Shown here in pieces: positions 1 through 10,600 of a stretch of 64,000 bases of DNA (positions are counted from its first letter, which is position 1; each line of letters opens with the position of its first letter). The stretch lies in NCBI GenBank assembly GCA_034509755.1, contig CM067548.1, positions 14,522,018-14,586,017 on the forward strand. Direction: 5' to 3'. The notes beneath the pieces were generated by a model. The model was not told the origin of the DNA, did no database searches, and worked only from the letters and a program-made list of their open reading frames with translations. A program made the translations under genes and the position numbers. This DNA is from Anisodus tanguticus. Lineage: Eukaryota; Streptophyta; Magnoliopsida; Solanales; Solanaceae.

Positions 1-167
1 GGGTTCCCCAAATACTCTAGAAAACGTTAGGACGGTGATTGAGTAAACTATGTGGTAAGAAACATAAATACAGCTAGAGTGCAGTAAAGGAGAAAAAGAT
101 AAAATGATGATATGTAAAATCAGTTGTTTGATTTATTGGTTGTCTTTATTCTGTAAAAATGATCCTA

Positions 168-175
168 TATTTATA
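168..175 (-). promoter_or_regulatory. TATA box in array A unit (minus strand)
   Basis: On the minus strand the sequence reads TACTATAAATATAGG, a strong plant-type TATA box. It recurs at the same place in every copy of array A. An AATAAA (plus-strand 145-150) lies just downstream in the same direction. A TATA box with a nearby poly(A) signal is common in LTRs. I see only the motif; transcription is not shown. Confidence 0.45.
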
Positions 176-2448
176 GTACAAGAAAAATAAAACGTGATCC
201 CCATATGTTACCCATTAAATTACCCACTAAATCCACTAGCCAACTATGAGGAGGTGGTGCCGATTTTTACTCCTTGTTTTCCTCTTGCATGATTAATGGA
301 ACTTCCTTCTAGTTGTTACTGGTTGTTACCATTTCTGGGGGTCTAGAAGGTTCCTTGACTTGGTCTTCGAGGCTTCCAAATATGTGTGGGTCTCAGTCGT
401 TCCTCGAAATTATGACTCGGCCAGGCTACCGTAATAGCCGATGAAGCTTTTCTAGCCGAGGGACAGGACTAATAGATTCGGCTACGAGTCAGTTCGGTTA
501 TCGACTTAGAATTCTGTTGCCTGCTTATTTTGAGGTTTCCACCTTCGGTTGTCACTTGATTTGGCTAAACACTTAAAAAGTATTTTTGAGTGTTAAACAG
601 AAAGCACCAAAGTATTTGCCTTGGTTACAAAGTTTGTGAAATGAATATGATTTTTATAGACATTAAGGAAATGACGTAAACTATAAAGAGATAAAAATGA
701 CAAATCATCACTGTTCCCGTCCGAAATGTCTGCAGTCTATCTGCTGACGAAATCGGATGACAAATTGATTCCTTAACTAAGAGATTTCAACTGAAAGAGG
801 AACTCTAACTTCTAGCAATGGGTTCCCCAAATACTCTAGAAAGCGTTAGACGGTGATTGAGTAAACTAAGTGGTAAGAAACATAAATACAGCTAGAGTGC
901 AGTAAAGGAGAAAAAGATAAAATGATGATATGTAAAATCAGTTGTTTGATTTATTGGTTGTCTTTATTCTGTAAAAATGATCCTATATTTATAGTACAAG
1001 AAAAATAAAATGTGATCCCCATATGTTACCCATTAAATTACCCACTAAATCCACTAGCCAACTATGAGGAGGTGGTGCCGATTTTTACTCCTTGTTTTCC
1101 TCTTGCATGATTAATGGAACTTCCTTCTAGTTGTTACTGGTTGTTACCATTTCTTGGGGTCTAGAAGGTTCCTTGACTTGGTCTTCGAGGCTTCCAAATA
1201 TGTGTGGGTCTCAGTCGTTCCTCGAAATTATGACTCGGCCAGGCTACCGTAATAGCCGATGAAGCTTTTCTAGCCGAGGGACAGGACTAATAGATTCGGC
1301 TACGAGTCAGTTCGGTTATCGACTTAGAATTTGTTGCCTCGCTTATTTTGAGGTTTCCACCTTCGGTTGTCACTTGATTCGCTAAACACTTAAAAAGTAT
1401 TTTTGAGTGTTAAGAAAGCACCAAAGTATTTGCCTTGGTTACAAAGTTTGTGAAATGAATATGATTTTTATAGACATTAAGGAAATGACGTAAACTATAA
1501 AGAGATAAAAATGACAAATCATCATTGTTCCCGTCCGAAATGTCTCAGTCTATCGTCGACGAAATCGGATGACAAATTGATTCCTTAACTAAGAGATTTC
1601 AACGAAAGAGGAACTCTAACTTCTAGCAATGGGTTCCCCAAATACTCTAGAAAGCGTTAGTACGGTGATTGAGTAAACTAAGTGGTAAGAAACATAAATA
1701 CAGCTAGAGTGCAGTAAAGGAGAAAAAGATAAAATGATGATATGTAAAATCAGTTGTTTGATTTATTGGTTGTCTTTATTCTGTAAAAATGATCCTATAT
1801 TTATAGTACAAGAAAAATAAAACGTGATCCCCATATGTTACCCATTAAATTACCCACTAAATCCACTAGCCAACTATGAGGAGGTGGTGCCGATTTTTAC
1901 TCCTTGTTTTCCTCTTGCATGATTAATGGAACTTCCTTCTAGTTGTTATTGGTTGTTACCATTTCTGGGGGTCTAGAAGGTTCCTTGACTTGGTCTTCGA
2001 GGCTTCCAAATATGTGTGGGTCTCAGTCGTTCCTCGAAATTATGACTCGGCCAGGCTACCGTAATAGCCGATGAAGCTTTTTTAGCCGAGGGACAGGACT
2101 AATAGATTCGGCTACGAGTCGGTTTCGGTTATCGACTTAGAATTCTCGTTGCTGCTTATTTTCGAGGTTTCCACCTTCTGTCACTTGATTTGGCTAAACA
2201 CTTAAAAAGTAATTTTGAGTGTTAACAGAAAGCACCAAAGTATTTGCCTTGGTTACAAAGTTTGTGAAATGAATATGATTTTTATAGACATTAAGGAAAT
2301 GACGTAAACTATAAAGAGATAAAAATGACAAATCATCACTGTTCCCATCCGAAATGTCTCAGTAATCTATCGCCGACGAAATCGGATGACAAATTGATTC
2401 CTTAACTAAGAGATTTCAACTGAAAGCGAAACTCTAACTTCTAGCAAT

Positions 2449-3235
2449 GGATTCCCCAAATACTCCAGAAAGCGTTAGGACGGTGATTGAGTAAACAAAG
2501 TGGTAAGAAACATAAATACAGCTAGAGTGCAGTAAAGGAGAAAAAGATAAAATGAAGATATGTAAAATCAATTGTTTGATTTATTGGTTGTCTTTATTCT
2601 GTAAAAATGATACTATATTTATAGAACAAGAAAAATAAAATGTGATCCCCCTATGTTACCCATTAAATTACCCACTAAATCCACTAGCCAACTTGTTTTC
2701 CTCTTGCATGATTAATGGAACTTCCTTCTAGTTGTTACTGGTTGTTACCATTTCTTGGGGTCTAGAAGGTTCCTTGACTTGGTCTTCGAGGCTTCCAAAT
2801 ATGTGTGGGTCTCAGTCGTTCCTCGAAATTATGACTCGGCCAGGCTACCGTAATAGCCGATGAAGCTTTTCTAGCCGAGGGACAGGACTAATAGATTCGG
2901 CTACGAGTCGGTTTGGTTATCGACTTAGAATTTCGTTGCTCGCTTATTTTGAGGTTTCCACCTTTTTGTCACTTGATTCGGCTAAACACTTAAAAAGTAT
3001 TTTTGAGTGTTAAAGAAGCACCAAAGTATTTGCCTTGGTTACAAAGTTTGTGAAATGAATATGATTTTTATAGACATTAAGGAAATGACGTAAACTATAA
3101 AGAGATAAAAATGACAAATCATCATTGTTCCCGTCCGAAATGTCATCAGTCTATATCTGCCGACGAAATCGGATGACAAATTGATTCCTTAACTAAGAGA
3201 TTTCAACCGAAAGAGGAACTCTAACTTCTAGCAAT
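2449..3235. repeat. Array A copy 4 with 29-bp deletion
   Basis: This copy is 787 bp against 811-819 bp for its neighbours. Most of the difference is one 29-bp deletion after CCACTAGCCAACT at about 2681-2693. It removes the stretch that in copies 1-3 starts ATGAGGAGG and ends ACTCCT. The copy also starts GGATTCCCC rather than GGGTTCCCC and has several private substitutions, so it is the most diverged of the five. Confidence 0.85.
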
Positions 3236-3460
3236 GGGTTCCCCAAATACTCTAGAAAGCGTTAGACGGTGATTGAGTAAACTAAGTGGTAAGAAACATA
3301 AATAAACTAGAGTGCAAGAAAGGAGAAAAAGATAAAATGATGATATGTAAAATCAGTTGTTTGATTTATTGGTTGTCTTTATTCTCGTAAAAATGATCCT
3401 ATATTTATAGTACAAGAAAAATAAAACGTGATCCCCATATGTTACCCATTAAATTACCCA

Positions 3461-3560
3461 NNNNNNNNNNNNNNNNNNNNNNNNNNNNNNNNNNNNNNNN
3501 NNNNNNNNNNNNNNNNNNNNNNNNNNNNNNNNNNNNNNNNNNNNNNNNNNNNNNNNNNNN
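3461..3560. other. Assembly gap (100 N)
   Basis: Exactly 100 N, the usual placeholder for a gap of unknown size. The left side ends inside array A and the right side starts inside a satellite B monomer, so the A/B junction is not resolved. The true distance between the arrays, and whether they are adjacent at all, is unknown. Confidence 0.98.
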
Positions 3561-4326
3561 AATTCCTAAAAGTGAATCTTTAAGAAATCGAATCGAAACA
3601 CAAAAAATTAAAAGGATAGAAGATTGATTCAATAAATGGAATTCAAAGCAACATAAACTATCTGAAAGCTTAGACCTCCATAAAAAAACACATCAAGAAA
3701 CAATTAAAGTATAAAAGCAAGACACAAGAATTGAAATCAATAGGAAACCAATGTTGTATCAAACCAAATACCTCTTACAGATTAATTTCTTTTGTTTTGT
3801 ATTCACTCGAAACGTTCTTCCAAATACTTGTGTGCCCTCTTATGTGGGTCCTCTAGGGTCTCCAAAGCCTCTCTATGCATCAACGTGGCTTTCAAAGCAT
3901 AGAGTTTCTTGGCCTGTTCTCGGTTGAGTGATTTAGAGTTGTTGGTGCTCCCCAATATCATATCATATGTTCAATGGTGATTCTTCCAACACAACTCTAG
4001 AAGAGTTGAAAATTTGATATATGATAGATCCAACTTCTAGGAACTCAAGTCTATAAATAGAAACTCTCAAATCAAACAACAAATCTCATTTTTTGGAATT
4101 TTCAAATGATACAATTCCTAAAAGTGAATCTTTAAGAAATCGAATCGAAACACAAAAAATTAAAAGGATAGAAGATTGATTCAATAAATGGAATTCAAAG
4201 CAACATAAACTATATGAAAGCTTAGACCTCCATAAAAAAACACATCAAGAAACAATTAAAGTATAAAAGCAAGACACAAGAATTGAAATCAATAGGAAAC
4301 CAATGTTGTATCAAACCAAATACCTC

Positions 4327-4512
4327 TTACAGATTAATTTCTTTTGTTTTGTATTCACTCGAAACGTTCTTCCAAATACTGTGTGCCCTCTTATGTGGGT
4401 CCTCTAGGGTCTCCAAAGCCTCTCTATGCATCAACGTGGCTTTCAAAGCATAGAGTTTCTTGGCCTGTTCTCGGTTGAGTGATTTAGAGTTGTTGGTGCT
4501 CCCCAATATCAT
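4327..4512 (-). other. 61-codon reading frame repeated in satellite B monomers
   Basis: Starts with ATG and ends with TAA on the minus strand. The product would be about 61 residues, rich in Lys, Glu, Leu and Ala, with a helix-prone centre (LNREQAKKLYALKATLMH) and an acidic/basic tail. The same frame is open in many units of the left and right blocks, and frameshifted by 1-2 bp indels in others. I do not recognise the peptide. It could be a fragment of a retrotransposon gag-like protein or of a host exon. No splice or initiation context was established. With identical DNA on both sides of it and a shared stop in the central block, I treat it as a passenger relic and not as a gene. Confidence 0.5.
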
Positions 4513-4542
4513 ATCATATGTTCAATGGTGATTCTTCCAACA

Positions 4543-4559
4543 CAACTCTAGAAGAGTTG
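4543..4559. promoter_or_regulatory. Inverted repeat upstream of the satellite TATA box
   Basis: CAACTCTAGAAGAGTTG forms a 7-bp stem (CAACTCT/AGAGTTG) around a 3-nt centre. It sits 42 bp upstream of the TATA box in each monomer and includes the XbaI site. In many right-block units one base changes (AAGTGTTG), which breaks one pair. It could be a protein-binding dyad or simply a short palindrome; no binding protein can be named from sequence. Confidence 0.4.
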
Positions 4560-4601
4560 AAAATTTGATATATGATAGATCCAACTTCTAGGAACTCAAG
4601 T

Positions 4602-4611
4602 CTATAAATAG
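4602..4611 (+). promoter_or_regulatory. TATA box in each satellite B monomer
   Basis: CTATAAATAG matches the plant TATA consensus closely. It is followed by a CAA-rich, G-poor stretch that looks like a plant 5' leader. It is conserved in nearly all monomers, so the array holds about 90 equally spaced potential core promoters, all pointing rightward. Seen: the motif and its conservation. Inferred: that it could drive transcription of satellite RNA. Confidence 0.5.
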
Positions 4612-7600
4612 AAACTCTCAAATCAAACAACAAATCTCATTTTTTGGAATTTTCAAATGATACAATTCCTAAAAGTGAATCTTTAAGAAATCGAATCGAA
4701 ACACAAAAAATTAAAAGGATAGAAGATTGATTCAATAAATGGAATTCAAAGCAACATAAACTATATGAAAGCTTAGACCTCCATAAAAAAACACATCAAG
4801 AAACAATTAAAGTATAGAAGCAAGACACAAGAATTGAAATCAATAGGAAACCAATGTTGTATCAAACCAAATACCTCTACAGATTAATTTCTTTTGTTTT
4901 GTATTCACTCGAAACGTTCTTCCAAATACTGTGTGCCCTCTTATGTGGGTCCTCTAGGGTCTCCAAAGCCTCTCTATGCATCAACGTGGCTTTCAAAGCA
5001 TAGAGTTTCTTGGCCTGTTCTCGGTTGAGTGATTTAGAGTTGTTGGTGCTCCCCAATATCATATCATATGTTCAATGGTGATTCTTCCAACACAACTCTA
5101 GAAGAGTTGAAAATTTGATATATGATAGATCCAACTTCTAGGAACTCAAGTCTATAAATAGAAACTCTCAAATCAAACAACAAATCTCATTTTTTGGAAT
5201 TTTCAAATGATACAATTCCTAAAAGTGAATCTTTAAGAAATCGAATCGAAACACAAAAAATTAAAAGGATAGAAGATTGATTCAATAAATGGAATTCAAA
5301 GCAACATAAACTATCCGAAAGCTTAGACCTCCATAAAAAAACACATCAAGAAACAATTAAAGTATAAAAGCAAGACACAAGAATTGAAATCAATAGGAAA
5401 CCAATGTTGTATCAAACCAAATACCTCTTACAGATTAATTTCTTTTGTTTTGTATTCACTCGAAACGTTCTTCCAAATACTGTGTGCCCTCTTATGTGGG
5501 TCCTCTAGGGTCTCCAAAGCCTCTCTATGCATCAACGTGGCTTTCAAAGCATAGAGTTTCTTGGCTAGTTCTCGGTTGAGTGATTTAGAGTTGTCGGTGC
5601 TCCCCAATATCATATCATATGTTCAATGGTGATTCTTCCAACACAACTCTAGAAGAGTTGAAAATTTGATATATGATAGATCCAACTTCTAGGAACTCAA
5701 GTCTATAAATAGAAACTCTCAAATCAAACAACAAATCTCATTTTTTGGAATTTTCAAATGATACAATTCCTAAAAGTGAATCTTTAAGAAATCGAATCGA
5801 AACACAAAAAATTAAAAGGATAGAAGATTGATTCAATAAATGGAATTCAAAGCAACATAAACTATCCGAAAGCTTAGACCTCCATAAAAAAACACATCAA
5901 GAAACAATTAAAGTATAAAAGCAAGACACAAGAATTGAAATCAATAGGAAACCAATGTTGTATCAAACCAAATACCTCTTACAGATTAATTTCTTTTGTT
6001 TTGTATTCACTCGAAACGTTCTTCCAAATACTGTGTGCCCTCTTATGTGGGTCCTCTAGGGTCTCCAAAGCCTCTCTATGCATCAACGTGGCTTTCAAAG
6101 CATAGAGTTTCTTGGCCTGTTCTCGGTTGAGTGATTTAGAGTTGTCGGTGCTCCCCAATATCATATCATATGTTCAATGGTGATTCTTCCAACAAACTCT
6201 AGAAGAGTTGAAAATTTGATATATGATAGATCCAACTTCTAGGAACTCAAGTCTATAAATAGAAACTCTCAAATCAAACAACAAATCTCATTTTTTGGAA
6301 TTTTCAAATGATACAATTCCTAAAAGTGAATCTTTAAGAAATCGAATCGAAACACAAAAAATTAAAAGGATAGAAGATTGATTCAATAAATGGAATTCAA
6401 AGCAACATAAACTATCTGAAAGCTTAGACCTCCATAAAAAAACACATCAAGAAACAATTAAAGTATAAAAGCAAGACACAAGAATTGAAATCAATAGGAA
6501 ACCAATGTTGTATCAAACCAAATACCTCTTACAGATTAATTTCTTTTGTTTTGTATTCACTCGAAACGTTCTTCCAAATACTGTGTGCCCTCTTATGTGG
6601 GTCCTCTAGGGTCTCCAAAGCCTCTCTATGCATCAACGTGGCTTTCAAAGCATAGAGTTTCTTGGCCTGTTCTCGGTTGAGTGAGTTTTAGATTGTTGGT
6701 GCTCCCCAATATCATATCATATGTTCAATGGTGATTCTTCCAACACAACTCTAGAAGAGTTGAAAATTTGATATATGATAGATCCAACTTCTAGGAACTC
6801 AAGTCTATAAATAGAAACTCTCAAATCAAACAACAAATCTCATTTTTTGGAATTTTCAAATGATACAATTCCTAAAAGTGAATCTTTAAGAAATCGAATC
6901 GAAACACAAAAAATTAAAAGGATAGAAGATTGATTCAATAAATGGAATTCAAAGCAACATAAACTATCTGAAAGCTTAGACCTCCATAAAAAAACACATC
7001 AAGAAACAATTAAAGTATAAAAGCAAGACACAAGAATTGAAATCAATAGGAAACCAATGTTGTATCAAACCAAATACCTCTTACAATTAATTTCTTTTGT
7101 TTTGTATTCACTCGAAACGTTCTTCCAAATACTGTGCCCTCTTATGTGGGTCCTCTAGGGTCTCCAAAGCCTCTCTATGCATCAACGTGGTTTCAAAGCA
7201 TAGAGTTTCTTGGCCTGTTCTCGGTTGAGTGATTTAGAGTTGTCGGTGCTCCCCATATCATATCATATGTTCAATGGTGATTCTTCCAACACAACTCTAG
7301 AAGAGTTGAAAATTTGATATATGATAGATCCAACTTCTAGGAACTCAAGTCTATAAATAGAAACTCTCAAATCAAACAACAAATCTCATTTTTTGGAATT
7401 TTCAAATGATACAATTCCTAAAAGTGAATCTTTAAGAAATCGAATCGAAACACAAAAAATTAAAAGGATAGAAGATTGATTCAATAAATGGAATTCAAAG
7501 CAACATAAACTATATGAAGCTTAGACCTCCATAAAAAAACACATCAAGAAACAATTAAAGTATAAAAGCAAGACACAAGAATTGAAATCAATAGGAAACC

Positions 7601-10600
7601 AATGTTGTATCAAACCAAATACCTCTTACATTAATTTCTTTTGTTTTGTATTCACTCGAAACGTTCTTCCAAATACTTGTGTGCCCTTTATGTGGGTCCT
7701 CTAGGGTCTCCAAAGCCTCTCTATGCATCAACGTGGCTTTCAAAGCATAGAGTTTCTTGGCCTGTTCTCGGTTGAGTGATTTAGAGTTGTTGGTGCTCCC
7801 CATATCATATCATATGTTCAATGGTGATTCTTCCAACACAACTCTAGAAGAGTTGAAAATTTGATATATGATAGATCCAACTTCTAGGAACTCAAGTCTA
7901 TAAATAGAAACTCTCAAATCAAACAACAAATCTCATTTTTTGGAATTTTCAAATGATACAATTCCTAAAAGTGAATCTTTAAGAAATCGAATCGAAACAC
8001 AAAAAATTAAAAGGATAGAAGATTGATTCAATAAATGGAATTCAAAGCAACATAAACTATCTGAAAGCTTAGACCTCCATAAAAAAACACATCAAGAAAC
8101 AATTAAAGTATAAAAGCAAGACACAAGAATTGAAATCAATAGGAAACCAATGTTGTATCAAACCAAATACCTCTTACAGATTAATTTTTTGTTTTGTATT
8201 CACTCGAAACGTTCTTCCAAATACTGTGTGCCCTCTTATGTGGGTCCTCTAGGGTCTCCAAAGCCTCTCTATGCATCAACGTGGCTTTCAAAGCATAGAG
8301 TTTCTTGGCCTGTTCTCGGTTGAGTGATTTAGAGTTGTCGGTGCTCCCCAATATCATATCATATGTTCAATGGTGATTCTTCCAACACAACTCTAGAAGA
8401 GTTGAAAATTTGATATATGATAGATCCAACTTCTAGGAACTCAAGTCTATAAATAGAAACTCTCAAATCAAACAACAAATCTCATTTTTTGGAATTTTCA
8501 AATGATACAATTCCTAAAAGTGAATCTTTAAGAAATCGAATCGAAACACAAAAAATTAAAAGGATAGAAGATTGATTCAATAAATGGAATTCAAAGCAAC
8601 ATAAACTATATGAAAGCTTAGACCTCCATAAAAAAACACATCAAGAAACAATTAAAGTATAAAAGCAAGACACAAGAATTGAAATCAATAGGAAACCAAT
8701 GTTGTATCAAACCAAATACCTCTTACAGATTAATTTCTTTTGTTTTGTATTCACTCGAAACGTTCTTCCAAATACTGTGTGCCCTCTTATGTGGGTCCTC
8801 TAGGGTCTCCAAAGCCTCTCTATGCATCAACGTGGCTTTCAAAGCATAGAGTTTCTTGGCCTGTTCTCGGTTGAGTGATTTAGAGTTGTTGGTGCTCCCC
8901 AATATCATATCATATGTTCAATGGTGATTCTTCCAACACAACTCTAGAAGAGTTGAAAATTTGATATATGATAGATCCAACTTCTAGGAACTCAAGTCTA
9001 TAAATAGAAACTCTCAAATCAAACAACAAATCTCATTTTTTGGAATTTTCAAATGATACAATTCCTAAAAGTGAATCTTTAAGAAATCGAATCGAAACAC
9101 AAAAAATTAAAAGGATAGAAGATTGATTCAATAAATGGAATTCAAAGCAACATAAACTATATGAAAGCTTAGACCTCCATAAAAAACACATCAAGAAACA
9201 ATTAAAGTATAAAAGCAAGACACAAGAATTGAAATCAATAGGAAACCAATGTTGTATCAAACCAAATACCTCCTACAGATTAATTTCTTTTGTTTTGTAT
9301 TCACTCGAAACGTTCTTCCAAATACTGTGTGCCCTCTTATGTGGGTCCTCTAGGGTCTCCAAAGCCTCTCTATGCATCAACGTGGCTTTCAAAGCATAGA
9401 GTTTCTTGGCCTGTTCTCGGTTGAGTGATTTAGAGTTGTCGGTGCTCCCCAATATCATATCATATGTTCAATGGTGATTCTTCCAACACAACTCTAGAAG
9501 AGTTGAAAATTTGATATATGATAGATCCAACTTCTAGGAACTCAAGTCTATAAATAGAAACTCTCAAATCAAACAACAAATCTCATTTTTTGGAATTTTC
9601 AAATGATACAATTCCTAAAAGTGAATCTTTAAGAAATCGAATCGAAACACAAAAAATTAAAAGGATAGAAGATTGATTCAATAAATGGAATTCAAAGCAA
9701 CATAAACTATCTGAAAGCTTAGACCTCCATAAAAAAACACATCAAGAAACAATTAAAGTATAAAAGCAAGACACAAGAATTGAAATCAATAGGAAACCAA
9801 TGTTGTATCAAACCAAATACCTCTTACAGATTAATTTCTTTTGTTTTGTATTCACTCGAAACGTTCTTCCAAATACTGTGTGCCCTCTTATGTGGGTCCT
9901 CTAGGGTCTCCAAAGCCTCTCTATGCATCAACGTGGCTTTCAAAGCATAGAGTTTCTTGGCCTGTTTCTCGGTTGAGTGATTTAGAGTTGTCGGTGCTCC
10001 CCAATATCATATCATATGTTCAATGGTGATTCTTCCAACACAACTCTAGAAGAGTTGAAAATTTGATATATGATAGATCCAACTTCTAGGAACTCAAGTC
10101 TATAAATAGAAACTCTCAAATCAAACAACAAATCTCATTTTTTGGAATTTTCAAATGATACAATTCCTAAAAGTGAATCTTTAAGAAATCGAATCGAAAC
10201 ACAAAAAATTAAAAGGATAGAAGATTGATTCAATAAATGGAATTCAAAGCAACATAAACTATCTGAAAGCTTAGACCTCCATAAAAAAACACATCAAGAA
10301 ACAATTAAAGTATAAAAGCAAGACACAAGAATTGAAATCAATAGGAAACCAATGTTGTATCAAACCAAATACCTCTTACAGATTAATTTCTTTTGTTTTG
10401 TATTCACTCGAAACGTTCTTCCAAATACTGTGTGCCCTCTTATGTGGGTCCTCTAGGGTCTCCAAAGCCTCTCTATGCATCAACGTGGCTTTCAAAGCAT
10501 AGAGTTTCTTGGCCTGTTCTCGGTTGAGTGATTTAGAGTTGTTGGTGCTCCCCGATATCATATCATATGTTCAATGGTGATTCTTCCAACACAACTCTAG

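Larger units (their letters stand above)
1..3460. repeat. Tandem array A, unit about 815 bp, LTR-like
   Basis: Five head-to-tail copies begin with the same GGGTTCCCCAAATACTC-type start at 1, 820, 1631, 2449 (one base changed) and 3236, giving units of 819, 811, 818 and 787 bp and a fifth copy cut off by the N gap. Copies are almost identical except for small indels clustered at a few sites, for example around 730-745, 1545-1560 and 2360-2372. The fourth copy lacks 29 bp just after position 2693. No long reading frame survives. Read on the minus strand, each unit has a plant TATA box followed within about 20 bp by AATAAA, which is LTR-like. That the unit derives from an LTR is inference; a non-LTR satellite or an rDNA spacer subrepeat are alternatives I cannot exclude. 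The array probably continues to the left of the window. Confidence 0.9.
4327..4876. repeat. Representative satellite B monomer
   Basis: One complete 550-bp unit, useful as a reference for layout. Going along the plus strand it holds a minus-strand reading frame (4327-4512), an inverted repeat (4543-4559), a TATA box (4602-4611), an AATAAA (4734-4739), an EcoRI site (4742-4747) and a HindIII site (4769-4774). It then runs through an A-rich stretch to the conserved TATCAAACCAAATACCTC just before the next unit. The order TATA then AATAAA about 130 bp later on one strand looks like the U3-R part of an LTR. The reading frame points the other way, so a simple LTR origin does not explain everything. 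Confidence 0.9.

Noticed and set aside
1..3460. rDNA intergenic spacer subrepeats
   Set aside because: No rRNA gene sequence occurs anywhere in the window, and the unit has LTR-like motifs; not excluded, but unsupported.
3405..3632. Reading frames across the N gap
   Set aside because: They consist largely of unknown bases and carry no information.
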